From Myxococcales bacterium (GTDB lineage Bacteria; Myxococcota_A; Polyangia; Polyangiales; Polyangiaceae): a stretch of 49,824 nucleotides of DNA. Each line of letters begins with the position of its first letter. The first letter of the stretch is position 1. The DNA lies in contig SHZB01000003.1 in the NCBI GenBank assembly GCA_009692485.1, forward strand, positions 1 to 49,824, written 5' to 3'. The notes beneath the pieces were generated by a model. It was not told where the DNA came from. It did no database searches and saw nothing but the letters and a program-made list of their open reading frames with translations. Both the position numbers and the translations under genes were made by a program. Below, piece after piece: positions 31,224 through 39,140 of the stretch.

Positions 31224-32603
31224 GTGTCCGACTCTCATCGAGCAGCATCGCCGGCACGCGCGCTCGGACTTTTCAGCGTGCTGTGCATCGGCGTGAACGC
31301 GATCATCGGTTCGGGGATCTATCGGCTTCCCGGCAGGCTCGGCCACTACCTCGGGCCCGCGTCGTGGCTCGCGTTCGGCGTCGTTGGGCTCCTGCTCGTC
31401 TCGGTGGCGCTGTGCTTCGCGGAGGCGGCGGGGATGTTCGAGGGAACGGGCGGACCGTATCTCTACGCGCGCGAGGCCTTCGGACCGGCGCCGGGATTTC
31501 TCGTGGGGTGGAGCGCTTGGGTCACGATGGTGTTGAGCTTTGCCGCGGTCGCGAACGCCATCCCCGGCTACCTCGCGAGCCTCGTGCCCCAGCTGGACGT
31601 GCCCGCCATGCCCGCAATCATGGTCGCGAGCCTCGTGCTCGTCCTCGGCCTGGTGAACGTAATTGGCGTAAAACCCGGCTCGATCGCCACCAACATCTTC
31701 ACGACCGCGAAGCTCGTGCCGCTCGCCGTGTTCGTCGGCGTGGGCCTCTTCTACGTCGCGCCCGAAAACGTCGCGCTGCTGCCCTCGGCTCCGGTCATGC
31801 GTGCCGCCTCTGGTGCAGCGGGCGCTCATGGAACGACCGCGCTCACGTTGATGGGCGCGATGGGCGCCGCGCTCTTCGCCGCATTTTTTCCGTGTCAGGG
31901 CTTCGAGGTCGCCCCGGTGACGGCGGGCGAGACGAAGGAGCCGACGCGCAACGTGCCCATCGCTGTGGTCGGCGCGCTGCTCGCATCGATCGCGTTCTAC
32001 GTGGCCATCCAGATCGTCGCCTACGGAACCGCACCCGAGATCGCGACCAGCGGCACCACGCCAGAAAAACCGTGGTCCACGCGCCCGATCGTCGAGGCCG
32101 CGACGAGCTTCATGGGCCCGCTCGGCGGTCGCTTCATGGCAGCCGGCGCTTGCATCTCGATGGTTGGATTCTGTGCCGGCTCGGCCCTCGTCACGCCGCG
32201 CTTCCTCGTGGCTCTCGCGCAAGATGGCCTCTTGCCGCGCACGCTCGCGCGACACTCGCAGCGCCTCGGCGCGCCGCAACTCGCCATCGCACTCACGACC
32301 GTCGCGGTGTTGTTGGCCGCGAGCACGCTCGACTTCGACTCGCTCGTCGATCTCAGCAACGTCGCCGTGATCGTGCAGTACTCGCTGACGTGTGCGGCGA
32401 TCACTTGGTTGCGGCGCACGCGCCCCGAGCTACCGCGGCGCTATCGCGTGCCCGGCGGCAGTGTGGCTTTGCCGCTCATCGCCATCGGCGTCTGCGTGCT
32501 GCTGGCGTCGCAGGCGAGCCTCAGCGAATTCGTCGGCACGCTCGCGATGATGACCGTCGGCGTCGTCGTCGCGCTCGGCTACCGCGCGGCAACGGCACGC
32601 TGA
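31224..32603 (+). CDS. APC-family amino acid permease
   Basis: 459 residues from a GTG start. About 12 membrane helices. The first carries the substrate-binding unwound segment GVNAIIGSGIYRLPG, the APC hallmark, and the second a GPASWLAFGVVGLLLVSVALCFAE stretch. The long motif GFEVAPVTAGETKEPTRNVPIA before helix 7 is the usual APC cytosolic loop (FE...GE.KNP.R.IP). It probably moves an amino acid by proton or exchange coupling at the inner membrane. Substrate not predictable; closest feel is the AdiC/YjeH-like branch. No transporter partner adjoins it. Confidence 0.93.
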   Translation: MSDSHRAASPARALGLFSVLCIGVNAIIGSGIYRLPGRLGHYLGPASWLAFGVVGLLLVSVALCFAEAAGMFEGTGGPYLYAREAFGPAPGFLVGWSAWVTMVLSFAAVANAIPGYLASLVPQLDVPAMPAIMVASLVLVLGLVNVIGVKPGSIATNIFTTAKLVPLAVFVGVGLFYVAPENVALLPSAPVMRAASGAAGAHGTTALTLMGAMGAALFAAFFPCQGFEVAPVTAGETKEPTRNVPIAVVGALLASIAFYVAIQIVAYGTAPEIATSGTTPEKPWSTRPIVEAATSFMGPLGGRFMAAGACISMVGFCAGSALVTPRFLVALAQDGLLPRTLARHSQRLGAPQLAIALTTVAVLLAASTLDFDSLVDLSNVAVIVQYSLTCAAITWLRRTRPELPRRYRVPGGSVALPLIAIGVCVLLASQASLSEFVGTLAMMTVGVVVALGYRAATAR

Positions 32604-32646
32604 AAGCTGGCGCGCGGAAAACGCCCGGAAATCGCGTCAAATACGG

Positions 32647-33501
32647 CTAAAATCGGCCGCTCACGAAGGGCACGCTGACGAGCGTCGCCGACTCCGCACC
32701 GAAGAGTCCGATCTCCTCCTCGGAGTGGAGCGGTGCGATCGCAACGGACGGGATCCCCGGTCGAACGACGGCACGCGCGGCCGCGAGATCGACGCCCACG
32801 AGCGACATCGGCAGGTACGGACGCCCAACCGCATAGGGCGAGCGAGAACTACCGGCAGCGCAGCGCGAGCGAGAACTACCGGCAGCGCAGCCCGAGCGAG
32901 AACTACCGGCAGCGCAGCCCGAGCGAGAACTACCGGCAGCGCAGCCCGAGCGAGAACTACCGGGGGATCGACGTGCCTCGGGTGCCTCGGTGCGGGGATC
33001 GGGCGCGGGCGTTGCGGCAGGATCGGTAACTCCTGGCGTCGAAGCTGGCCCCGACGCTCCCTCCGGTACGGACTCGCCAGCGGCCCCCGCGCCCACACCC
33101 TCGACCGTCACATCCGCCTCGCCGTCTTCGACCTCGACCTGGTACGCGGTGGCATTCAGCATCACGACGACCGCCGGGATCGCGAGCGCGAGACCGCCCG
33201 CCAGCATGTACATCGAAGGCTCGGCCGTCGCCGTCTGCTCGGCGTAGTACCCGCCGACGGCCCCGCCCGCCGCACCGAGTCCGCCGCCCAGCGCGTACGC
33301 CCACCACGGCTCCACGCCGGCGATGCCGAGCGGCAAGATCACCAGCTCTGCGCCGAGCAACGCGCCCCCGGTGATCCCCTTGCCGGTAGAGCCGACGGGC
33401 CCGACCGCGTGAGCCACGGCTGAGCCGCAAAGCGCGGGCCCAAGCGACGCGAGCGCCCCTACCAATGCCATGACACTTGCTCGGGTTGCGGGAGTTTTCA
33501 T
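32647..33501 (-). CDS. Exported membrane protein with Cys-containing SSRSGCAAG repeats
   Basis: 284 residues from the ATG at 33501 (open frame runs to 33558). Signal peptide VMALVGALASLGPALCG. Then three Gly/Ala-rich hydrophobic segments (ITGGALLGAELVILPLGIAG, YALGGGLGAAGGAVGGYYAE, MYMLAGGLALAIPAVVVMLN), an acidic linker (VEVEDGEADVTVEG) and a Pro/Ala region. Almost five copies of a nine-residue unit SSRSGCAAG follow, then a C-terminal beta-like part (YLPMSLVGVDLAAARAV). The protein likely sits in an envelope membrane. The repeated Cys is striking in an exported protein. I recognise no family and give no function. Confidence 0.65.
   Translation of the reverse strand: MKTPATRASVMALVGALASLGPALCGSAVAHAVGPVGSTGKGITGGALLGAELVILPLGIAGVEPWWAYALGGGLGAAGGAVGGYYAEQTATAEPSMYMLAGGLALAIPAVVVMLNATAYQVEVEDGEADVTVEGVGAGAAGESVPEGASGPASTPGVTDPAATPAPDPRTEAPEARRSPGSSRSGCAAGSSRSGCAAGSSRSGCAAGSSRSRCAAGSSRSPYAVGRPYLPMSLVGVDLAAARAVVRPGIPSVAIAPLHSEEEIGLFGAESATLVSVPFVSGRF
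32839..32963. repeat. 27-bp tandem repeat x4.6 in the exported repeat protein
   Basis: Units of 27 bases starting at 32839, 32866, 32893, 32920 and 32947 (partial), nearly identical, encoding SSRSGCAAG on the minus strand. Confidence 0.95.
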
Positions 33502-33559
33502 ACGCGGTCTCGGGAGCCTACCGTCAGGGTTTCTGCGCGGCAACTCACTGCACGCCACT

Positions 33560-33604
33560 CACTCTGCCGGAAATCACTCTGCCGAAAGTCACTCTGCCGA
33601 AAGT
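33560..33604. repeat. 15-bp tandem repeat x3 just beyond the LarA-like stop
   Basis: CACTCTGCCGAAAGT-type units at 33560-33574, 33575-33589 and 33590-33604. The TGA of the LarA-like gene (33604-33606) starts in the last unit, and each unit repeats a TGA. Confidence 0.9.
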
Positions 33605-35193
33605 CACTGCGCACCAAGCGTTACTTCCGCCATGCCGATCGGCGGAATGTGAAGGCAGGTGATCTCGGGATTCGGCGGAGCCGTGAGCTTCGCCATGCGG
33701 AGCGCCTCGTCCATCGTGCGCGCGGTCTCCCAACCGAGCAGGCGCGGGATGTATTCGTTATCGGCACCGACCACGATCATTCGCCCGAGGTGCTGCCGGC
33801 CCGCTTCGCCCCAGTACCACATGAAGAACGGGTGCGTCGGATGGTAGGCGTGGCCCTTGCGATACATCTCGATGTACGCGGCGTTGTTCGCAAACTGCTT
33901 TTCGAAGCGCTGGTGCAGCTCGACCGCGTCGCGCGTCTCCGGCAAAAGTCGGTGAACGAACTCGATGTACGGAGCGTGGTGCTCGTTGTCGAAGAGATCG
34001 GTGCAGGGGTGGAGCACGATCATCGTGCCGCCCTTTTTCACGATCGGCGCGCCCTTGTAGAGGTTGAAGAGATAGCCGTTCGCCATCACCTGCACGAGCA
34101 GCGGATTCAGGTAGCTGTTGACGTTGTACGGGCTGATGTACGGGATCCCCGCGACGAGGATGTCTGCCTGGCCCTCGATCGGGACGCAGTACTGCTCGAA
34201 GTTTTTTTCGAGCGTCTTCTTGTGGGTGGCCTCGGTCTCGCCGGCGTTCACGGCGATGACACCGAAGGGCGAAGGCACGCGCTGAAAGATCGCTTGCCGC
34301 GCCGGCTGCGGGAGCTTGTCCAAGGTGAAGCGCAGCGCCCGCATGGCCGTCTTCTCGGTGGCGCTGAGATCGTCCTCGTTCTTGGCGAGAAACTCCAGCG
34401 GCCGGTCGAACATGCGGTTGTTCACCACCGTCTCGATCGTGAACACCTTGAGCTTCTGGTTCAAGAGCCGCCCCATGCGATCGACGCTGCGCGCGAGCGC
34501 CGATGTCGCCGGGTTCATGTACGAGTGGCAGTTGCGCATCGTGCTGGGATTGTGGTGCGCGCGCAGGCTGCGATAGCCGCAGAGCCCGACTGCCACCGAC
34601 TTGTGACCACCGTCCATCGGCACGAGGTTCAGGTTCACGTAAATAATGAGATCGCTCTCGGCGGCGCGCCGGCTGATCTCGACCTCTTCGCCCTCGTCGG
34701 TGATCCCGAGGAGGACCATGTTGTCCTTGTCTTCGGCGTCGTGGTTGTAGAGCTTGTCGGGCCAGTAGCTATTGAAGATGCGGTCGCCGACGACGTGCCG
34801 CACCTCGAAGGCTTTCATGCGGCGGTGCACGCTCGTCGCGATGATGATCTCGACGTCATCGACGCCATGGTCACGCACCAGCGCGAGCACGACCGTCAAC
34901 ACGCTCTCGCGAATGTCGGGACGCCGCATCTGCGGTAGTGGCAGCGAGATGTCGTCGATCGCGATCGTCAGCTTCATCCCCGGTCGCAACAGCGCGTAGA
35001 GCGGCTCCGAGTTGTGCGGATGATGGATCGCGTAGCGAATGGCTGCGTCGACGTCGTTCAGCGCCTTGAGCGGCGGCTTCGGATAGAGGACGCGCGTGCC
35101 CGTGGGCAGATCGACCTCGACCAGCTGCTCCCCGGAAAAGAGCGTGCGCGGGGCGCTGCGGCTGTTGAGGGTGACGACGGACGGGTGGCTCAT
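33604..35193 (-). CDS. LarA-like (DUF2088) protein
   Basis: 529 residues from the ATG at 35193 (open frame to 35340 rejected because it enters the upstream gene). The N-terminal lobe shows PPLKALNDVDAAIRYAIHHPHNSEPL, LRPGMKLTIAIDDISLPLP and VEIIIATSVHRRM; the first and third carry His residues in the pattern of LarA. The middle has VNLNLVPMDGGHKSVAVGLCGYRSL and MRNCHSYM. LarA racemases use a nickel pincer cofactor on lactate-like 2-hydroxyacids. This protein is longer than LarA (about 420) and diverged, so racemase activity is only a possibility. The cofactor genes larB, larC and larE are not in the window. It starts three bases after the HAD gene: one operon. Confidence 0.8.
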   Translation of the reverse strand: MSHPSVVTLNSRSAPRTLFSGEQLVEVDLPTGTRVLYPKPPLKALNDVDAAIRYAIHHPHNSEPLYALLRPGMKLTIAIDDISLPLPQMRRPDIRESVLTVVLALVRDHGVDDVEIIIATSVHRRMKAFEVRHVVGDRIFNSYWPDKLYNHDAEDKDNMVLLGITDEGEEVEISRRAAESDLIIYVNLNLVPMDGGHKSVAVGLCGYRSLRAHHNPSTMRNCHSYMNPATSALARSVDRMGRLLNQKLKVFTIETVVNNRMFDRPLEFLAKNEDDLSATEKTAMRALRFTLDKLPQPARQAIFQRVPSPFGVIAVNAGETEATHKKTLEKNFEQYCVPIEGQADILVAGIPYISPYNVNSYLNPLLVQVMANGYLFNLYKGAPIVKKGGTMIVLHPCTDLFDNEHHAPYIEFVHRLLPETRDAVELHQRFEKQFANNAAYIEMYRKGHAYHPTHPFFMWYWGEAGRQHLGRMIVVGADNEYIPRLLGWETARTMDEALRMAKLTAPPNPEITCLHIPPIGMAEVTLGAQ

Positions 35194-35195
35194 GG

Positions 35196-35864
35196 TCAAG
35201 CGGCTCGGGCTAAATCGATGATCGGCCAGTGGTAGGCGTTCGCCAGCATTCGCAGGCGGCGGTCCGCGTTCACGGCCACGGGGTAGCCGACGATCGAGAG
35301 CATCGGCACGTCGGAGTAGCTGTCCGAATAAGCGAAGCACGCGTCCAGGTCGTGACCGCCGGCGCGCGCGTGGTCCCGCACCAAGAGCGCCTTGTTCGGG
35401 CCCGCTACGACCGGGCGCACCAGCTTGCCCGTGGCGTGGCGATTGTGGATCTCGAGGCGATTGGCGATGACGCTGGTCGCGCCGAGATAGCGGGCGAGAT
35501 GCTGAATCACGACGTCGAGAGCACCCGACACGAGCACCACCTCATGGCCCTTGTCGAGCGAGGTGCGGACGAGGTCCTTGGCACCCGGATAGATCGCGGG
35601 CTTGAGCACACGGTCGAAGACGTCGTCGGACAAGGTCACGAGCCGGTCTTCGCTCGTGCCTTCAAGCACGGTGAACAGCGCCTCGTTGAAGAGCCGCCGA
35701 TCTTGAAGCTCTGCCCACGCCATCATCGGCGCCTTGAGCAGCGCCTTGCCCAGCTGGCGCGCGACATGGATGGGCGTCGGCTGGTTCAAGAGATAGTAGA
35801 GCGTCGGCGGGATGAGATTCGTCGACACCAAGGTCCCGTCCACGTCGAAGTAACTGGCGGCCAT
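35196..35864 (-). CDS. HAD-IB family phosphatase (SerB-like)
   Basis: 222 residues from the ATG at 35864, which has GAGG about nine bases upstream; further in-frame ATG at 35879 is possible. Motif I FDVDGTLVST holds the two catalytic Asp. Motif II is VVLVSGALD, motif III the Lys of GPNKALLV, and motif IV FAYSDSYSDVPML. The helical cap lies between motifs I and II (TLYYLLNQPTPIHVARQLGKALL). This HAD-IB type includes phosphoserine phosphatase and PlsC-linked lysophospholipid phosphatases. It is cytosolic. Operon with the LarA-like gene; a metabolite-repair or 2-hydroxyacid-phosphate role would fit but is unsupported. Confidence 0.9.
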   Translation of the reverse strand: MAASYFDVDGTLVSTNLIPPTLYYLLNQPTPIHVARQLGKALLKAPMMAWAELQDRRLFNEALFTVLEGTSEDRLVTLSDDVFDRVLKPAIYPGAKDLVRTSLDKGHEVVLVSGALDVVIQHLARYLGATSVIANRLEIHNRHATGKLVRPVVAGPNKALLVRDHARAGGHDLDACFAYSDSYSDVPMLSIVGYPVAVNADRRLRMLANAYHWPIIDLARAA

Positions 35865-35899
35865 GGCGGCACGCCTCATCGCTCGGGGTGCCGGCAGAG

Positions 35900-37528
35900 T
35901 CAAGGCGCAGGGGCGGCCCGCTCGAGGAGCCACTCGGGGCGGGTGCGAAGGCTCCCGAGCTGGGCGTCCTTCGTCATCGCGGTCGCTGCGCCGGCCTTGT
36001 CCAAACAGCGCACGGTCGCGACCGGATCGCCGGTTTGATCATGCAGCGACTCTTTCACGCTCTCGATCAAGACGGGCTCGGGCGCGGCGGGCTTTTCGCA
36101 GAATCCGATCACCTTGGTGCCCTTGCGCGTGATGCCAGCATGAAGCACCGCACGCGGCAGCTCGAGCTCCACGCGATCGGACAATCGCCTCACGACGACG
36201 CCGTTCCGACGAACCGCAAGGACGGTTCCAAGCTCGAGGAGTTTGTCGCCCTTGCGGAGCGGGCCCCACACCCGCACACCGATGAGCGAGTCACCGGGCG
36301 GCAACAACAACGAAGTGTCGCTATCGCGCAGGTTATTCTCCGCCACCCAGCCGACGGCAACGCGCGCGCGTGACGCCAGGCCCGTGAGGACTCCGGGTTC
36401 GGCGATCGCCACGAGCGAGAAGCCGCCACCCGCCGCTAGCTCCCACACCGGCATGCCGCTCTTCAGCTGCGCGCCGGCGCCATCGGCCTTCGGGTCAAGC
36501 AGCGGGCGCGGCGTCGAATGCCCGAAAATCCAGCGTTTTTTGGTGATCGGTGCGTCACACTCAAGCTCTTCGCACACGCTCGCCAACGCGACATCGGCGC
36601 GCTGTAGGACCACCGCTGGGGGCAGCTCGCTCGGCTTCGGCCAACCGAGCGCGAGCCACGCATCGAGGCGCTCGAGGTCCGCGGACTCGCCGCGATCGAC
36701 GACGCCGTCACGATGCTCGCCCACGGCGATGGCGAGCTCTTGCCGCATGCGCGTGAGCAGCTTGGCGTGCTCCGCCGGCGACACGAGACCCTCTTTCTCG
36801 AGCTTGGCGGCCGCGTCGCGCGCGCCCTCGAATTCGCGCTCTTCGAGGAGCTTGCCGACGAGCTCGTCGATCACCTCGGACACCTTCGCGAGCACGCGCT
36901 TCTTCGTCGCATGGTAGGCCCGCTCGGTCATCGCGAGCGCGACCTCGGGGCTCATCACGAACTGGCGAGCGGTGGCGAGATCTTCTTCGAGGTTCTCAAT
37001 GCACTTGTTGATCGATTTGCTCATCGCGTTGCGAATCGCGTTGCCAAGCTCGGGGCGCGTTGCGATGAGCTTGACTGTCTGATCGACGGCCGATTTGCAC
37101 TTTCCCTTCTTCGCGACGAGCACCAGATCTTCGGTCAAACCGGTCGCCTCCGCCACGTCGGTGCGCCCGCGCGTCAAGTCGAGATCTTGGCGCACGCCCT
37201 CGTCCGCGAGCGCCTCCGCCTGTGCATAGAAACGCCGCGCTCCCTCGAAATCGCCGCCGCCCATCGCGGTCTCACCCTTGCCGAGCAACACGCGCGCCTG
37301 TTCGGGATCGGCCACCGCCGCCCGGTCGGCGACCTTCGGCTCGGGGGCAGGCCCGCATGCGCCAGCCAGCGCAAACAGCAGCGAAACCAGGGCGATTCGT
37401 GCGGCACTTGGAGCGTGTGGTTGACTTTGGATGTCATCGCACCTGCTCGCCGCTCGCGCTGTGTTCGCTCTCTCGGTCGCAGGGCGTTCGAGAGCAGCGT
37501 CTTCGGTAGCTTGGGTAGGCATGTTCAT
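35900..37528 (-). CDS. Large lipoprotein A, paralogue of the next gene
   Basis: 542 residues from the ATG at 37528, which overlaps the TGA of lipoprotein B by four bases (ATGA). A long basic N-terminal stretch precedes the signal IALVSLLFALAGACG, with lipobox LAGAC. A coiled, TPR-like helical region follows (LLGKGETAMGGGDFEGARRFYAQAEALADE). The C-terminal third has beta segments VGWVAENNLRDSDTSLLLPPGD, RVWGPLRKGDKLLELGTVLAV and VATVRCLDKAGAATAMTKDAQLGSL. These are the parts shared with lipoprotein B. Envelope-located; the SH3-like beta part may bind a polymer (inference). Function unknown. Confidence 0.82.
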   Translation of the reverse strand: MNMPTQATEDAALERPATERANTARAASRCDDIQSQPHAPSAARIALVSLLFALAGACGPAPEPKVADRAAVADPEQARVLLGKGETAMGGGDFEGARRFYAQAEALADEGVRQDLDLTRGRTDVAEATGLTEDLVLVAKKGKCKSAVDQTVKLIATRPELGNAIRNAMSKSINKCIENLEEDLATARQFVMSPEVALAMTERAYHATKKRVLAKVSEVIDELVGKLLEEREFEGARDAAAKLEKEGLVSPAEHAKLLTRMRQELAIAVGEHRDGVVDRGESADLERLDAWLALGWPKPSELPPAVVLQRADVALASVCEELECDAPITKKRWIFGHSTPRPLLDPKADGAGAQLKSGMPVWELAAGGGFSLVAIAEPGVLTGLASRARVAVGWVAENNLRDSDTSLLLPPGDSLIGVRVWGPLRKGDKLLELGTVLAVRRNGVVVRRLSDRVELELPRAVLHAGITRKGTKVIGFCEKPAAPEPVLIESVKESLHDQTGDPVATVRCLDKAGAATAMTKDAQLGSLRTRPEWLLERAAPAP

Positions 37529-39051
37529 GGGATCGCTCGCGGCTCTGCGCGCAGTGAGCCAAGCTGAAGCTCTTTCTTCGCTCCGGTCGCCGCCCCGCTC
37601 GCGTCGAGGCACGTGACCCGGACGATGGGATCGCCGCGTCCCACCGAGCGCACGTCATCGATGATGGCCGCCACTAAGCGAATCGCGTCACCGCCGCAAT
37701 CGGCGAGCACCTTCGTTCCGGCCCGAACCGTTCCGAACCGTACGGCGCCGCGCTGGGCCTTGACGACCTTGCGATCGGCGACGCGCTCGACGTCGAGCTC
37801 CGCGCCCTTCACGCCGGTCACCACGCCCATCTCCCACGTCTTCTGGCCGGGGCGAAATGCACCCCACACGCGCGTGGTGACGATGGCGTCCCCGGGCGGC
37901 ATCATCTCGGATGTTTCGCTGGCGCGGAGCGAGCCCGTGCTCACCCACCCGAGCGCGACCGGCAGCGCGGCGAGCACCGTGGTGAGGTCGCCCGGAGCCT
38001 TCTCGGCGATGAGCGCGAAGCTGCGTCCATCGGCGACGCGCCACACCTTGCGTGCGTGCGGAAGCTGTATGTCGGCGTCCGCGGAGATGTCGCCGAGGGG
38101 TCGCACCGACGCGCGACCGAAGGTCCATGCCGGCTTGGCGGGGCTCACCAAGCGGCAACCCTGCGCGGCGCACACCGACCAAAATACCGCCTCGCTGCGG
38201 CGCGACCGAACCGCCGCGGGCACCGGCTCGCCGCGGGTTTCGTCCCAACGTGCGGCGGCGATGAGCTTGTCGATGTCCACGACGAGCGGCCCGGCCCCGC
38301 GCGACTCGCCGAGCCCGGCGCTCGCCTTCGCCTCGATATCCTCGGCGATCCCCGCGCGCACGAACTGCATCATCTTGGCGACCTCGGCCGTGCCGGTTTC
38401 TTTCTGCTTCACCATGTCATCGAGCGCCCGCACCACCGCGACCCATTCGCGCCGGCGCATCGGCGCACCGAGCGACTCGACCAAAACGCCGATGGTCGCT
38501 TCATCGACCTGAGCCGTCCAGGTCTCGAATTGCGAGGGCGAGAGCGCAGTCCGAATGGCCTTGCTCTCCGCGAATTCGCGACCAATGGAAGTGTCGATCG
38601 CCAGCGCCTTCAACAGGCAGTCGAGCACCGCTTGGCCGACCTCGGCGCGAAGGTAGACGATGACGGCCGTACCGCTCGCCGCGTTCGCGATCTCGGCCGC
38701 ATTTTCCGCTGCTTTTTGACACTCGCCCCCAGCGGCAAGCTCGAGCACGCGCGGGGCCAGCTCTATTGCGACGCCCTTGTCGATGCGCTGCCCGAGCTCG
38801 CGCAGCTCTTCGCCCAAGGCCTCGTTCGCGAACGGCTCGGCGTCGAGCTTGAGCTTACGGGCCCGCTCGAAATCTTTGGCCGCGATCGCCGCGTCCGCCC
38901 TCTGGATGATGGCACGCGCACGGCCGGCATCGACGCCCGCGTCCGCGCTCTCGGCGAGCTCCGGTGGCGGCTCATTCGACTCGATGATCGGCCGTGGCGG
39001 CGGCCCGCAGGCGAGCGCCCCCACGACGACAAAGAGCCCGATTCCCCGCAT
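37525..39051 (-). CDS. Large lipoprotein B, paralogue of the previous gene
   Basis: 508 residues from the ATG at 39051; signal MRGIGLFVVVGALACG with lipobox GALAC. Helical N-terminal part with repeated-pair feel (ARAIIQRADAAIAAKDFERARKLKLDAE), a middle with many Ala/Glu helices, and the same C-terminal beta layout as lipoprotein A: LGWVSTGSLRASETSEMMPPGD, RVWGAFRPGQKTWEMGVVTGV, VRVTCLDASGAATGAKKELQLGSL. Conserved Cys in both (CLD) and a WSVCAAQGCRL / ASVCEELECDA pair suggest a disulfide. The two genes are a coupled operon that arose by duplication. No family recognised. Confidence 0.82.
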   Translation of the reverse strand: MRGIGLFVVVGALACGPPPRPIIESNEPPPELAESADAGVDAGRARAIIQRADAAIAAKDFERARKLKLDAEPFANEALGEELRELGQRIDKGVAIELAPRVLELAAGGECQKAAENAAEIANAASGTAVIVYLRAEVGQAVLDCLLKALAIDTSIGREFAESKAIRTALSPSQFETWTAQVDEATIGVLVESLGAPMRRREWVAVVRALDDMVKQKETGTAEVAKMMQFVRAGIAEDIEAKASAGLGESRGAGPLVVDIDKLIAAARWDETRGEPVPAAVRSRRSEAVFWSVCAAQGCRLVSPAKPAWTFGRASVRPLGDISADADIQLPHARKVWRVADGRSFALIAEKAPGDLTTVLAALPVALGWVSTGSLRASETSEMMPPGDAIVTTRVWGAFRPGQKTWEMGVVTGVKGAELDVERVADRKVVKAQRGAVRFGTVRAGTKVLADCGGDAIRLVAAIIDDVRSVGRGDPIVRVTCLDASGAATGAKKELQLGSLRAEPRAIP

Positions 39052-39140
39052 CGCCCCATTGTCGCAGAGAGCCCGGAATTTGGCTATTTCTGAGGATGGC
39101 GACGGGCCGAGTGACGAAGTCAGAGCGTGGAGCGGAACTC

